A stretch of 14,508 nt of DNA from JBBRHF01 sp038223055 (GTDB lineage Bacteria > Actinomycetota > Actinomycetes > JACCUZ01), in NCBI GenBank assembly GCA_038223055.1, contig JBBRHF010000109.1, positions 1-14,508 on the forward strand. Reading direction: 5' to 3'. Under the pieces are notes generated by a model. It was not told the origin of the DNA and did not search any database. It saw nothing but the letters and a program-made list of their open reading frames with translations. Made by a program: the position numbers and the translations under genes. Shown in pieces: positions 5,553 through 11,375 of the stretch (position 1 is its first letter; each line of letters starts with the position of its first letter).

Positions 5553-7551
5553 CCGAACGGGACCGCGCGAGGGTCACGGTGAGCCCGCGCGATGCGTCGA
5601 CTCTGCGCATCGTCACCCAGCCACGTCGGCCATGCTGCTGCAACGCCAGCCGGGTGCCGGGCGGCGCCGCGACCCGGCCCACGCGCAGTGTGTAACGGTC
5701 GGCGTGTCGGCTGCGCACCGCGAGCCGGCCGGAGACGGTGACGTCCATGCTCGAGATCGCGCTGCGGCCCACCTCCTCGCCGCCGAGGGTGCGAACCGCT
5801 GCGGCCGAGACCGCCCGGAATCGGCCGCCGCCGGTGGCCCGCAGCGCCCACGACGCCACCCCCGTCGTCGGCGTTGCGGTCGTCGGCGTTGCGGTCGTCG
5901 GCGTTGCGGTCGTCCCTGCGCCGGTCGTCCGTGCACCCAGCGGGCGCCAGGACCGGCCACCCGAAGGCATCCACAGCAGCGTCACCGCGGCGCCGGGCAA
6001 CGGTTCCCGGCCCGGCAACCGCGCGGTGACGGTGACCGTGACGGTGCCGCCGTAGGGGGCCGATCGGGGCGCTCCGACCCGCAGGGCCGGCGTGCTGCGC
6101 AGCAGCGGCAGGGCCCGGCTCATCGCCTCGAGCAGGTAGTAGTCGCCCCACACATACGAGCCCTCGACGGCGACCCGCGGGATGCTGTAACTGCCCCGGC
6201 GCAGCACGGCCGGGTGCGGGGTGCCCTCGGTCGTGAACGGCGGGCGGGTCAGGGCCGCGAGCATCCCCAGCGCCACCGACCGGTCGGCCGCGGCGCGGGA
6301 CTGGTCGGGCTCGGCTGCGGCCAGGTCGAGCAACCCGGCCGCGGCGATCGCACCGGCAGAGGAATCCTTGAACGGCCGTTCCGGCGGGGCGTCGAAGTCC
6401 CAGTCCGGCACGCAGTCCGCGCCGATGCGGGCGGCCCAGTGGGCGGCGGTGCGCCGGGCCGCGTCCAGCAGCACCGGGTCACCGGTGTTGCGGTAGCCCG
6501 CGGTGAACCCGGAGATCGCCCATGCCTGGCCGCGGGTCCACGTGCTCCCCGTGCTCACGCCCTGACCGGGGATGGGGCCGACCAGGGTCCCGGTCACCGG
6601 GTCGTAGATCAGGCGGTGAACCGTGCTGCCGTCGGCCCGGACGGCGTCGCGGGCCAGGGTCAGCAGGTGCCGGTGGGCCAGGTCTCGCAGCCTCGCGGCC
6701 GCCGCCGGGTCGATGGTGAGGCGCGCGGCGTGGAAGAGCAAGTCCATGTTCATCGCCGAGTCGACGATCAGCACCCACTGGCCGCCGTACTCGGCAGACC
6801 GCACCGCGCCCACGGGCTCGCTCCAGCGACCGGCGAGGGTGCGGGCGGCGATACGAACCACCTCGGAGTACGTCGCGCGGGCGGGCGCTGACGGGTCGAG
6901 GGTGCTGCCCCGACCGGCGTTGGTGTCGAGCACGAAGCCGAGGTCGTGCGTGCCGGTGTTGGTGGCCTGGCCCAGCAGGCCGGTGGTCCACCGCCGGGCC
7001 CGCGACAGCCACTGCGGATCACCGGTCCAGCTGTAGGCCTCCCACAGCGAGGCGGGGTAGAAGCCGGCCGTCCACTCGGTCGCGGCGCGCCAAGACCACG
7101 TTGTGGGGGAGGGCGCCGCACTGTTGGGGAACAGGTTGGTGGGACCCGTGTCTGCTGCGGCGAGCCGGTCCAGCGCCAGGTTGCGGGTGCGCCCGATCTG
7201 CCGAGACAGAGCCGCATCGATCGGGCCGACCCCGGGCGTTGCGCATGCGCTCGCGGCGAGGAGCGTGGTGCTGGCTCGGGCCGGTGCGGTGGCTCTTGGC
7301 GGTGCGGTGGCTCTTGGCGGTGCGGTGGCCTGTGGCGGTGCGGTGGCCTGTGGCGGTGCGGCGGCGCCGGCCGAGGGTCCGGGCGCCGAGCCAGCAATCG
7401 CCAGCCCGACGAGGACCGCGACCAGGCGGACGCCGAGCCGCCGGGTGGGCGGCGACCCCGCGCCCAGGGGATGGCCCAGGGCATGTTCCAGTGGATCACC
7501 CAGAGGATCACCCAGAGGATCGCTCAGTGAAACGAGTCTCCGCAGGCGCAC
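5467..7551 (-). CDS. Secreted GH88-like unsaturated glucuronyl hydrolase
   Basis: A 694-aa exported glycoside hydrolase expected to release 4,5-unsaturated uronic acid from lyase-made oligosaccharides by vinyl-ether hydration. A signal-type hydrophobic stretch is at about 41-55 and a Pro/Ala/Thr linker at 66-92. The (alpha/alpha)6-barrel domain spans about 110-485 with TEWTAGFYPASLWEAY (158-173), HDLGF (Asp203), IVDSAMNMDLL (Asp264), TWTRGQAWAISGF, PDWDFDAPP, FKDSSAGAIAAAGL and GSYVWGDYYLLEAM. Asp203 and Asp264 are 61 apart, as are Asp88 and Asp149 of Bacillus GL1 UGL. About 490-694 is beta-rich, probably two Ig-like modules. The start is uncertain: the only usable in-frame start codon before the signal is GTG 7551, inside erpA, with a weak ribosome site. 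GH105 is the alternative family. Confidence 0.8.
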   Translation of the reverse strand: MRLRRLVSLSDPLGDPLGDPLEHALGHPLGAGSPPTRRLGVRLVAVLVGLAIAGSAPGPSAGAAAPPQATAPPQATAPPRATAPPRATAPARASTTLLAASACATPGVGPIDAALSRQIGRTRNLALDRLAAADTGPTNLFPNSAAPSPTTWSWRAATEWTAGFYPASLWEAYSWTGDPQWLSRARRWTTGLLGQATNTGTHDLGFVLDTNAGRGSTLDPSAPARATYSEVVRIAARTLAGRWSEPVGAVRSAEYGGQWVLIVDSAMNMDLLFHAARLTIDPAAAARLRDLAHRHLLTLARDAVRADGSTVHRLIYDPVTGTLVGPIPGQGVSTGSTWTRGQAWAISGFTAGYRNTGDPVLLDAARRTAAHWAARIGADCVPDWDFDAPPERPFKDSSAGAIAAAGLLDLAAAEPDQSRAAADRSVALGMLAALTRPPFTTEGTPHPAVLRRGSYSIPRVAVEGSYVWGDYYLLEAMSRALPLLRSTPALRVGAPRSAPYGGTVTVTVTARLPGREPLPGAAVTLLWMPSGGRSWRPLGARTTGAGTTATPTTATPTTATPTTGVASWALRATGGGRFRAVSAAAVRTLGGEEVGRSAISSMDVTVSGRLAVRSRHADRYTLRVGRVAAPPGTRLALQQHGRRGWVTMRRVDASRGLTVTLARSRSVNRTQRVRPLVRGSVTAVPSATVRVPRR
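5866..5910. repeat. In-frame 15-base minisatellite in GH88
   Basis: Three perfect 15-base units (CGTCGGCGTTGCGGT on the plus strand) encode repeated ATPTT in the linker-like loop of the first C-terminal module. Copy-number changes would keep the frame. Confidence 0.9.
7283..7354. repeat. In-frame 18-base minisatellite in GH88 linker
   Basis: Four 18-base units in two subtypes (GGTGCGGTGGCTCTTGGC twice, then GGTGCGGTGGCCTGTGGC twice) encode a PPQATA/PPRATA linker between the signal sequence and the catalytic domain. Confidence 0.9.
7493..7528. repeat. 12-base tandem repeat at the erpA 3' end / GH88 5' end
   Basis: Two perfect GGATCACCCAGA units (7493-7504 and 7505-7516) are followed by a degenerate third unit (7517-7528) that contains the erpA stop codon (7526-7524). 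In the GH88 frame they encode DPLG repeats near the N-terminus. Confidence 0.85.
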
Positions 7552-7874
7552 GAGCCGCCCGCGTTGGGGTTGTCGATGGTGAATCCCTGCTTCTCGATGG
7601 TGTCGACGAAGTCGATCTTCGCGCCGGACAGATAGGGCGCGCTCATCCGGTCGACAACCACACCGACCCCGCCGAAGTCCTTGACGACGTCACCGTCGAG
7701 CTCGCGGTCGTCGAAGAACAGCTGGTAGCGCAGGCCCGAGCAGCCGCCGGGCTGCACCGCGACCCGCAGCTGGAGATCGTCGCGACCCTCCTGCTCGAGC
7801 AGGCCCTTGACCTTGGACGCGGCGTCGGCGGTGAGGTCGATGCTCTGCTGGGTGGTCTCGTCCTGAACGGTCAT
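7524..7874 (-). CDS. erpA: A-type Fe-S cluster carrier (HesB/ErpA family)
   Basis: A 116-aa cytoplasmic protein that accepts and delivers iron-sulfur clusters to target enzymes. The three ligand cysteines of the family are present: Cys45 in QPGGCSGLRY, and Cys109 and Cys111 in GGSCACGDSF near the C-terminus. The body, including YLSGAKIDFVD and GFTIDNPNA, is typical. The ATG at 7874 has a good ribosome site (AGGAG, seven bases upstream). It resembles mycobacterial Rv2204c in sequence and neighbourhood; the symbol is by family and a general HesB/IscA name would also be fair. A promoter candidate and three ATCGACCA repeats lie just upstream. The GH88 start overlaps its last 28 bases. Confidence 0.9.
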   Translation of the reverse strand: MTVQDETTQQSIDLTADAASKVKGLLEQEGRDDLQLRVAVQPGGCSGLRYQLFFDDRELDGDVVKDFGGVGVVVDRMSAPYLSGAKIDFVDTIEKQGFTIDNPNAGGSCACGDSFH

Positions 7875-7878
7875 GTGA

Positions 7879-7883
7879 AACTC
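7879..7883 (-). promoter_or_regulatory. Ribosome binding site of erpA
   Basis: AGGAG on the minus strand, seven bases before the ATG. It is one of the few clear Shine-Dalgarno sites in this window and fixes the erpA start. Confidence 0.7.
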
Positions 7884-7889
7884 CTGATC

Positions 7890-7936
7890 ACGCTAGGTGG
7901 TCGATGTCTTTGGTCGATTTCGCCTGGTTGGTCGAT
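7890..7936 (-). promoter_or_regulatory. erpA promoter region with three ATCGACCA repeats
   Basis: On the minus strand, ATCGACCA occurs at 7936-7929, 7918-7911 and 7905-7898 (start spacings of 18 and 13 bases). A TAGCGT (-10 type) follows at 7895-7890. TCGACC inside the middle repeat sits 16 bases before that box and could act as the -35. Repeated direct octamers overlapping a promoter suggest a regulator site, but I recognise no known Fe-S regulator motif in it. Confidence 0.4.
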
Positions 7937-8059
7937 CTCTTGGGCGAACGCGACGCACTGGCCGGTCATTCCCTCCAACCATGGTGACACAGCCGTGGGC
8001 GAGCGCGTCAACGTCGGGCCAGTGCCACCGCCGACCAACCGCCGACCGCACGCCACCGT

Positions 8060-8072
8060 CCATGATCATGCA
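8060..8072 (+). repeat. CATGATCATG dyad, copy 1
   Basis: CCATGATCATGCA. The core CATGATCATG is a perfect palindrome, and an outer dyad CCACC (8053-8057) / GGTGG (8075-8079) surrounds it. The 13-base sequence recurs inverted at 8265-8277. Confidence 0.6.
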
Positions 8073-8163
8073 ATGGTGGTGCCCGCAAGACCTCAGCCAC
8101 GATCAAGCAACAGCGGCCCTTCCGCCCTTCCGCCCTCCCGCACCGTGAATTGAGATTTCGTGT

Positions 8164-8233
8164 GCCTACCGAGGCGAAAGTCAGCCGGACAAGGCGTCGA
8201 CACCTCGGCAGGGTGCGTTTCACCTCGGGAGGC
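8164..8233. repeat. Imperfect inverted repeat, 16-base arms
   Basis: GCCTACCGAGGCGAAA (8164-8179) matches the reverse complement of TTTCACCTCGGGAGGC (8218-8233) at 14 of 16 positions. A further CACCTCGG lies inside the loop (about 8200-8207). It could fold as a stem with a 38-base loop or be the end pair of a small non-coding element. Confidence 0.6.
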
Positions 8234-8264
8234 GCCGTACCGAGCCGTTCACGGTTGCCACAAG

Positions 8265-8277
8265 TGCATGATCATGG
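8265..8277 (-). repeat. CATGATCATG dyad, copy 2 (inverted)
   Basis: Reverse complement of copy 1 over 13 bases, about 190 bases away. It also has an outer dyad: GCCA upstream and TGGC downstream. Confidence 0.6.
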
Positions 8278-8322
8278 CGATCTTGGCCGTCGCCGCGCGG
8301 AGGGATTGCGCGCTTTAGCCCG

Positions 8323-8547
8323 CTACGACCATTTCGTACGTCGAGGCTGCCGTTCGACGAGGGTCGGTTTGAGCGCCTCGCCGGCGATGTCGGGCAAGTG
8401 GACCGGCTGGGTGACGCGAATCGCGCGCTCAGCCGGTCCACTTCGGCCTCCGGCCCTCCCTCGTCGCCACAGCGGTACACCTCTTTGCGCGACAGGCTCG
8501 ATCGTGAAGCCTTTTTGGGTGTCCCTATCGCTCGAATGTTTCACCAC
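8323..8547 (-). CDS. Doubtful small hypothetical protein
   Basis: A 74-aa frame, basic (many Arg), of no recognised family. Third-position G/C is fairly high in its C-terminal half (from IRVTQPVHLPD onward) but not at the start. The GTG start has no ribosome site or leaderless -10 box that I can see. The frame runs through the strong hairpin at 8396-8443, which argues that it may be a chance frame through a structured noncoding element. It lies 17 bases after the glycerate kinase stop on the same strand. Confidence 0.2.
   Translation of the reverse strand: MVKHSSDRDTQKGFTIEPVAQRGVPLWRRGRAGGRSGPAERAIRVTQPVHLPDIAGEALKPTLVERQPRRTKWS
8396..8443. repeat. Long hairpin with perfect 14-base stem
   Basis: AAGTGGACCGGCTG (8396-8409) is the exact reverse complement of 8430-8443. 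After a small bulge the pairing continues inward (CGCGA/TCGCG) to a tiny loop, giving a near-continuous 48-base hairpin. No T-tract follows on either strand, so it is not a classical intrinsic terminator, although it lies 122 bases downstream of the glycerate kinase stop. Confidence 0.75.
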
Positions 8548-8564
8548 CGGGGGGGGCGGGCCAG

Positions 8565-9782
8565 TCAGTGTGACCAGGTGCGCGCCACGCGGGCGGCGAG
8601 GGCGGTCAGCTCGCCGGCGCTGACCAGACCCGCGGCATCAAGACTGACCAGACCGTCCGCACCAAGACTGACCAGACCGGCCGCACCAGGACCGGCCGCA
8701 CCAGGACCGGCCATACCAGGACCGGCCATACCAGGACCGGCGGCGTGGTCGACCACGGCATACGCGGCGTCCACGCCGTTGCTCGCCTGTTCGCGACGAC
8801 CCACGTCGACCCGGCCGGCCAGGACCACCACCGGGCGACCGGCAGCCTGGGCCTCGCGGGCGACCACGGCGACCACCTTGCCGCGCAACGACTGCCAGTC
8901 GAAGACCGCCTCACCGGTGACCACGAGGTCGGCGGCACCGGCCCGGCTGGCCAACCCGACCGCCTTGGCGACCAGGGCGGCACCGGAGACGCGCCGCGCC
9001 CCTACCAGCAGCAGGCCGAACCCGACCCCTCCCGCGGCGCCGGCGCCTGCGCGGACCGCGATCCCGCCATCGGTGACGGTGGCCCAGGTGCGCAGCGCCG
9101 CCTCCAGGTGTTCGCGCATCCGGCGGTCGGCTCCGCGCGCGGCACCGAAGCCGCCGGTCGCCCCCTCGGGACCCAGCAACGGGGCGTCGGTGTCACTGGC
9201 CACGACCAGCTCGACCCCCGCCAGCGCCGCCCGGGCCGGCGCGAGATCGATCGGCGCGTCCAGCCCGGACAGTGCGCCGCCGCCCATGCGGAGCCGGTCC
9301 GCAGACTGCGCCCCGAAGGTCGCGAAGGCGCCGGAGGCCCCGAGGGCCGCCAGCGCGCCCGCGCCACCGTCGTTGCTGGCGGACTCGCCCAGCCCGACCA
9401 CCACGCGCGCCGCGCCGGTGGCGACCGCGGCGAGGACCAGCTCACCCACGCCGTACGAGGTGGCGGTCATCGGATTCCGCTCCCCCTCGGCCAGCAGGGC
9501 CGGGTCGAGGGCGTGCCCGGCCTCGACGTACGCGCAGTCGCCGTGGCGCAGCACCGCCGCGGGCACCGGCGGGCCGGCCGGGCCGGTCACCGTGACTGCC
9601 AGCAGCTCGCCGCCGAGCGTCCCATGGAGTACGTCGAGGAAGCCCGACCCGCCGTCGGCGAGCGGCAACAGATCCAGGCTGTCGCCGGGCGCGCGGGCGG
9701 CCCAGCCCGCGGCGACGGCGCGGGCGGCCTCGGCGGCGGACAGGGTGCCGGCGAACCGGTCGACCGCCAGCAGGACGCGCAT
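8565..9782 (-). CDS. Glycerate kinase (GlxK/GarK family)
   Basis: A 405-aa enzyme that phosphorylates D-glycerate with ATP, feeding glycerate into glycolysis. Family blocks: MRVLLAVDRFAGTLSA at the N-terminus, PLADGGSGF (40-48), ATSYGVGEL (107-115), GLGESASNDGGAG (130-142), VTDGGIAVRAGAGAAGG (236-252) and VTGEAVFDWQSLRGK (288-302). The ATG at 9782 is where family similarity starts; it has no Shine-Dalgarno but abuts a 16-base palindrome. Residues 349-389 are an unusual run of GPGMA/GPGAA and GLVSLGAD-type repeats replacing an ordinary loop before the last helix (ELTALAARVARTW). The neighbourhood matches mycobacterial Rv2205c. Whether the product is 2- or 3-phosphoglycerate cannot be read from the sequence. 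Confidence 0.88.
   Translation of the reverse strand: MRVLLAVDRFAGTLSAAEAARAVAAGWAARAPGDSLDLLPLADGGSGFLDVLHGTLGGELLAVTVTGPAGPPVPAAVLRHGDCAYVEAGHALDPALLAEGERNPMTATSYGVGELVLAAVATGAARVVVGLGESASNDGGAGALAALGASGAFATFGAQSADRLRMGGGALSGLDAPIDLAPARAALAGVELVVASDTDAPLLGPEGATGGFGAARGADRRMREHLEAALRTWATVTDGGIAVRAGAGAAGGVGFGLLLVGARRVSGAALVAKAVGLASRAGAADLVVTGEAVFDWQSLRGKVVAVVAREAQAAGRPVVVLAGRVDVGRREQASNGVDAAYAVVDHAAGPGMAGPGMAGPGAAGPGAAGLVSLGADGLVSLDAAGLVSAGELTALAARVARTWSH
8616..8738. repeat. In-frame minisatellites near the glycerate kinase C-terminus
   Basis: About four 15-base units (GACCGGCCATACCAG and GACCGGCCGCACCAG types) encode GPGMA/GPGAA. They are directly followed by two to three 24-base units encoding GLVSLGAD, GLVSLDAA and a partial GLVSA. 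Both periods are multiples of three. Confidence 0.9.
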
Positions 9783-9798
9783 GGCGACAAGTGTCGCC
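9783..9798. promoter_or_regulatory. Palindrome abutting the glycerate kinase start
   Basis: On the minus strand GGCGACACTTGTCGCC ends at the base before ATG. The arms GGCGACA/TGTCGCC are perfect 7-mers around two bases. It occupies the place where a ribosome site would be, so it may be a repressor operator or an mRNA hairpin that blocks the start. Confidence 0.45.
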
Positions 9799-9883
9799 CG
9801 ACGGGGACGGCCACAGACCCGGCGCGCCCCACACCGGGTGTCGTCCGACGGACAGCTAGAGACCCGGCGCGCCCCACACCGGG
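9792..9883. repeat. Tandem duplication at the pspAB 3' end
   Basis: A 24-base block is perfectly repeated at 9815-9838 and 9860-9883. The bases after each copy on the minus strand are also similar (both end GTCGGACGACA / GTCGGGCGACA), making a tandem unit of about 45-47 bases. The right copy encodes the last residues and stop of PspAB (PVWGAPGL); the left copy is noncoding. Confidence 0.85.
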
Positions 9884-10422
9884 AACCAGCGGGTGAGGTC
9901 GGCCTCGACCTGCAGGTCGCCGGCGAGGGCGCCGCGCACCTGCAGCTCGAACGCGTTATCGCGGTTGTCGGCACCGGTGGGCACGAAGGGATAGAAGGTG
10001 CCGCGCTTGTAGAGGTAGACCAGCCCGAGGCGATGCGTGCCGTCGGTGAAGCCGACCAGGGAGCACAGCAGGGTCGAGCCGAAACCGTTGTCCTGCAACG
10101 TGGCGTTGACCGCGTGCAGGTCGGTGACCAGCCCGGAGACGTCGGCGGGCTCGTGCTGCACGAGCAGCCAGGTGTAGCCGTAGTTGTCCTGCGAGCGCAC
10201 GACCTCGGGCCCGGCGTCGGCGTCGAGCAGGTCCTGTACGTCGCGGGTCAGGGCGGTGGAGGCACCGCCCTCGGCGGCTCGGAAGCAGACCGAGCCCAGC
10301 CCGGTCGGGCGCAGCCCCATCGCCGACTCGAGGGTGAGCGCGGCGCCGGGCACGGCGAAGAGCGCGTCGAGGTCGGGCGCGACGGGGCGGCTGCGCCCGA
10401 GCGCCTTGTCCAGCCAGCCCAT
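9856..10422 (-). CDS. pspAB: PspA-associated protein PspAB
   Basis: A 188-aa protein of the PspAB family, found next to PspA and HtpX in actinobacteria and archaea; its biochemical role is not established. Typical blocks: MGWLDKALGRSRPVAPDLDALFAVPGAALTLE split over residues 1-32, GLRPTGLGSVCFR (36-48), DNYGYTWLLV (79-88), DLHAVNATL (101-109), LVYLYKRGTFYPF (134-146), RDNAFELQVR (154-163) and the C-terminus LTRWFPVWGAPGL. No membrane segment is seen, so it is likely cytosolic or membrane-peripheral. The ATG at 10422 is chosen by family similarity; the ribosome site is poor. It is the last gene of the operon, 52 bases after htpX. Its 3' end is duplicated downstream. Confidence 0.85.
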   Translation of the reverse strand: MGWLDKALGRSRPVAPDLDALFAVPGAALTLESAMGLRPTGLGSVCFRAAEGGASTALTRDVQDLLDADAGPEVVRSQDNYGYTWLLVQHEPADVSGLVTDLHAVNATLQDNGFGSTLLCSLVGFTDGTHRLGLVYLYKRGTFYPFVPTGADNRDNAFELQVRGALAGDLQVEADLTRWFPVWGAPGL

Positions 10423-10474
10423 CAGCGCGCCAGGAGGGAGGTCACGGCCGGGGCCGCTGAGGTCACCAAGGTGG

Positions 10475-11374
10475 TCACTGCGGTCGCCCGAGTTGAGCCG
10501 AGATCCGCCCGAGCTGCTCGAGCCGCTGGTCCAGCGACGGGTGGGTCGAGAACAGCGAGGAGATGCTGAACCCGGGAGCGATGGCCGGGGTGAAGAAGAA
10601 CGCGTTGAACGGCTCCACCTCGCGCAGGTCGCGGGTGGGGATGCGGCCCATGTCACCGGCCAGCTTGGTCAGGGCGCTGGCCAGCGCCGACGGCTGCCCG
10701 GTGAGCAGGGCGCCGGCCCGGTCGGCGGCCAGCTCGCGGTAGCGCGAGAGCGCCCGGGTGAGCAGGAACGACAAGGCGTAGACCACGATGCTGACCAGCG
10801 TGATGATCAGCACGACCGGGGGGCCGCTGTCGTTGTTGCGCCGGTTGCCCATGCCGCTGTAGAGGGCGATGCGGGTGAGGAAGCCGGCGAGTACGCCGAC
10901 GAAGGACGCGATCGTCATCACCGTCACGTCGCGGTGGGCGACGTGGGACAACTCGTGGGACAGCACGCCCTCGAGCTCGCGCTGGTCGAGGCGGCGCAGG
11001 ATGCCCGACGTCGCGCAGACCACCGCACGCTTCGGGCTGCGGCCGGTCGCGAACGCGTTGGGCACGTCGGTGTCGGCGATGGCGACCTTGGGCTTGGGCA
11101 TGTCGGCCAGCGCGCACAGCCGGTCGATGATCGCGTGCAGCTCAGGGGCCTCCTGAGGGGAGACCTCCCGCCCGCCCATGGCGTAAAGAGCCACCCGGTC
11201 GCTGAAGAACCACTGGGCGCCGAGGAACCCGGCGATGAGGATCAGGCCAAGGCCGCCCAGGTATCTGACGAGAACTGCGCCGAGCACGACGAACAGCAGG
11301 CCGAGCAGGAACATGGTGAACGCCATCCGCGCGGACAGCCCGCGGTCCGGTGCGTAGCGAGATTGGGTAGCCAT
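10475..11374 (-). CDS. htpX: HtpX-type membrane zinc metalloprotease
   Basis: Integral-membrane M48 protease (299 aa) that degrades damaged or misassembled membrane proteins, with its active site on the cytoplasmic side. The zinc motif HELSH is at 140-144 and the third ligand is Glu214 in RYRELAADR, both intact. Two N-terminal hydrophobic segments (about 17-37 and 41-58) and two after the HEXXH (about 150-171 and 187-207) match HtpX. The C-terminal FSTHPSLDQRLEQL is also typical. The ATG at 11374 follows the pspAA TGA after one base (TGACATG), so translation is coupled. Its place between pspAA and pspAB suggests action together with PspA in envelope stress. Confidence 0.93.
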   Translation of the reverse strand: MATQSRYAPDRGLSARMAFTMFLLGLLFVVLGAVLVRYLGGLGLILIAGFLGAQWFFSDRVALYAMGGREVSPQEAPELHAIIDRLCALADMPKPKVAIADTDVPNAFATGRSPKRAVVCATSGILRRLDQRELEGVLSHELSHVAHRDVTVMTIASFVGVLAGFLTRIALYSGMGNRRNNDSGPPVVLIITLVSIVVYALSFLLTRALSRYRELAADRAGALLTGQPSALASALTKLAGDMGRIPTRDLREVEPFNAFFFTPAIAPGFSISSLFSTHPSLDQRLEQLGRISAQLGRPQ

Positions 11375-11375
11375 G

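Larger units (their letters stand above)
7937..8564. other. Dyad-rich intergenic region
   Basis: This is the rest of the gap between glycerate kinase and erpA. I see no RNA gene or confident protein gene. It holds a pair of CATGATCATG dyads (8060-8072, 8265-8277), an imperfect 16-base inverted repeat (8164-8179 / 8218-8233), a long hairpin (8396-8443), a pyrimidine-rich CCCTTCCG-type run near 8117-8140, a G run near 8549-8557 and one doubtful small frame (8323-8547). Composition is slightly less GC-rich than the genes. Confidence 0.5.

Noticed and set aside
5539..6891. Plus-strand open frame (450 codons) opposite GH88
   Set aside because: Arg/Gly-rich shadow; the minus strand carries a complete catalytic domain with conserved Asp residues.
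7871..8056. Minus-strand frame of 61 codons just upstream of erpA
   Set aside because: It overlaps the erpA ATG and its promoter-like repeats. The repeats give EIDQ peptides by chance, there is no start signal, and a promoter region is the better reading.
8548..8562. Run of G near the glycerate kinase stop as a phase-variation tract
   Set aside because: It lies outside coding sequence and is short; sequencing error in such a run is as likely.
8150..8623. Plus-strand frame of 157 codons across the intergenic gap
   Set aside because: Arg-rich with no domain; it passes through inverted repeats and runs into the glycerate kinase 3' end in antisense.
7283..8738. Clusters of short repeats considered as CRISPR
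   Set aside because: Units of 12-24 bases are contiguous with no spacers and encode in-frame peptides; no cas genes are present.
5467..9782. GH88 and glycerate kinase as a dedicated uronate-to-glycerate pathway
   Set aside because: Glycerate kinase sits in its conserved housekeeping position, 690 bases and another gene away. No lyase, isomerase, transporter or regulator of uronate use is present.
8398..10569. Long plus-strand open frame (723 codons) opposite glycerate kinase and pspAB
   Set aside because: Low-complexity Ala/Pro/Thr/Arg translation crossing two well-supported genes and an intergenic hairpin; composition shadow.
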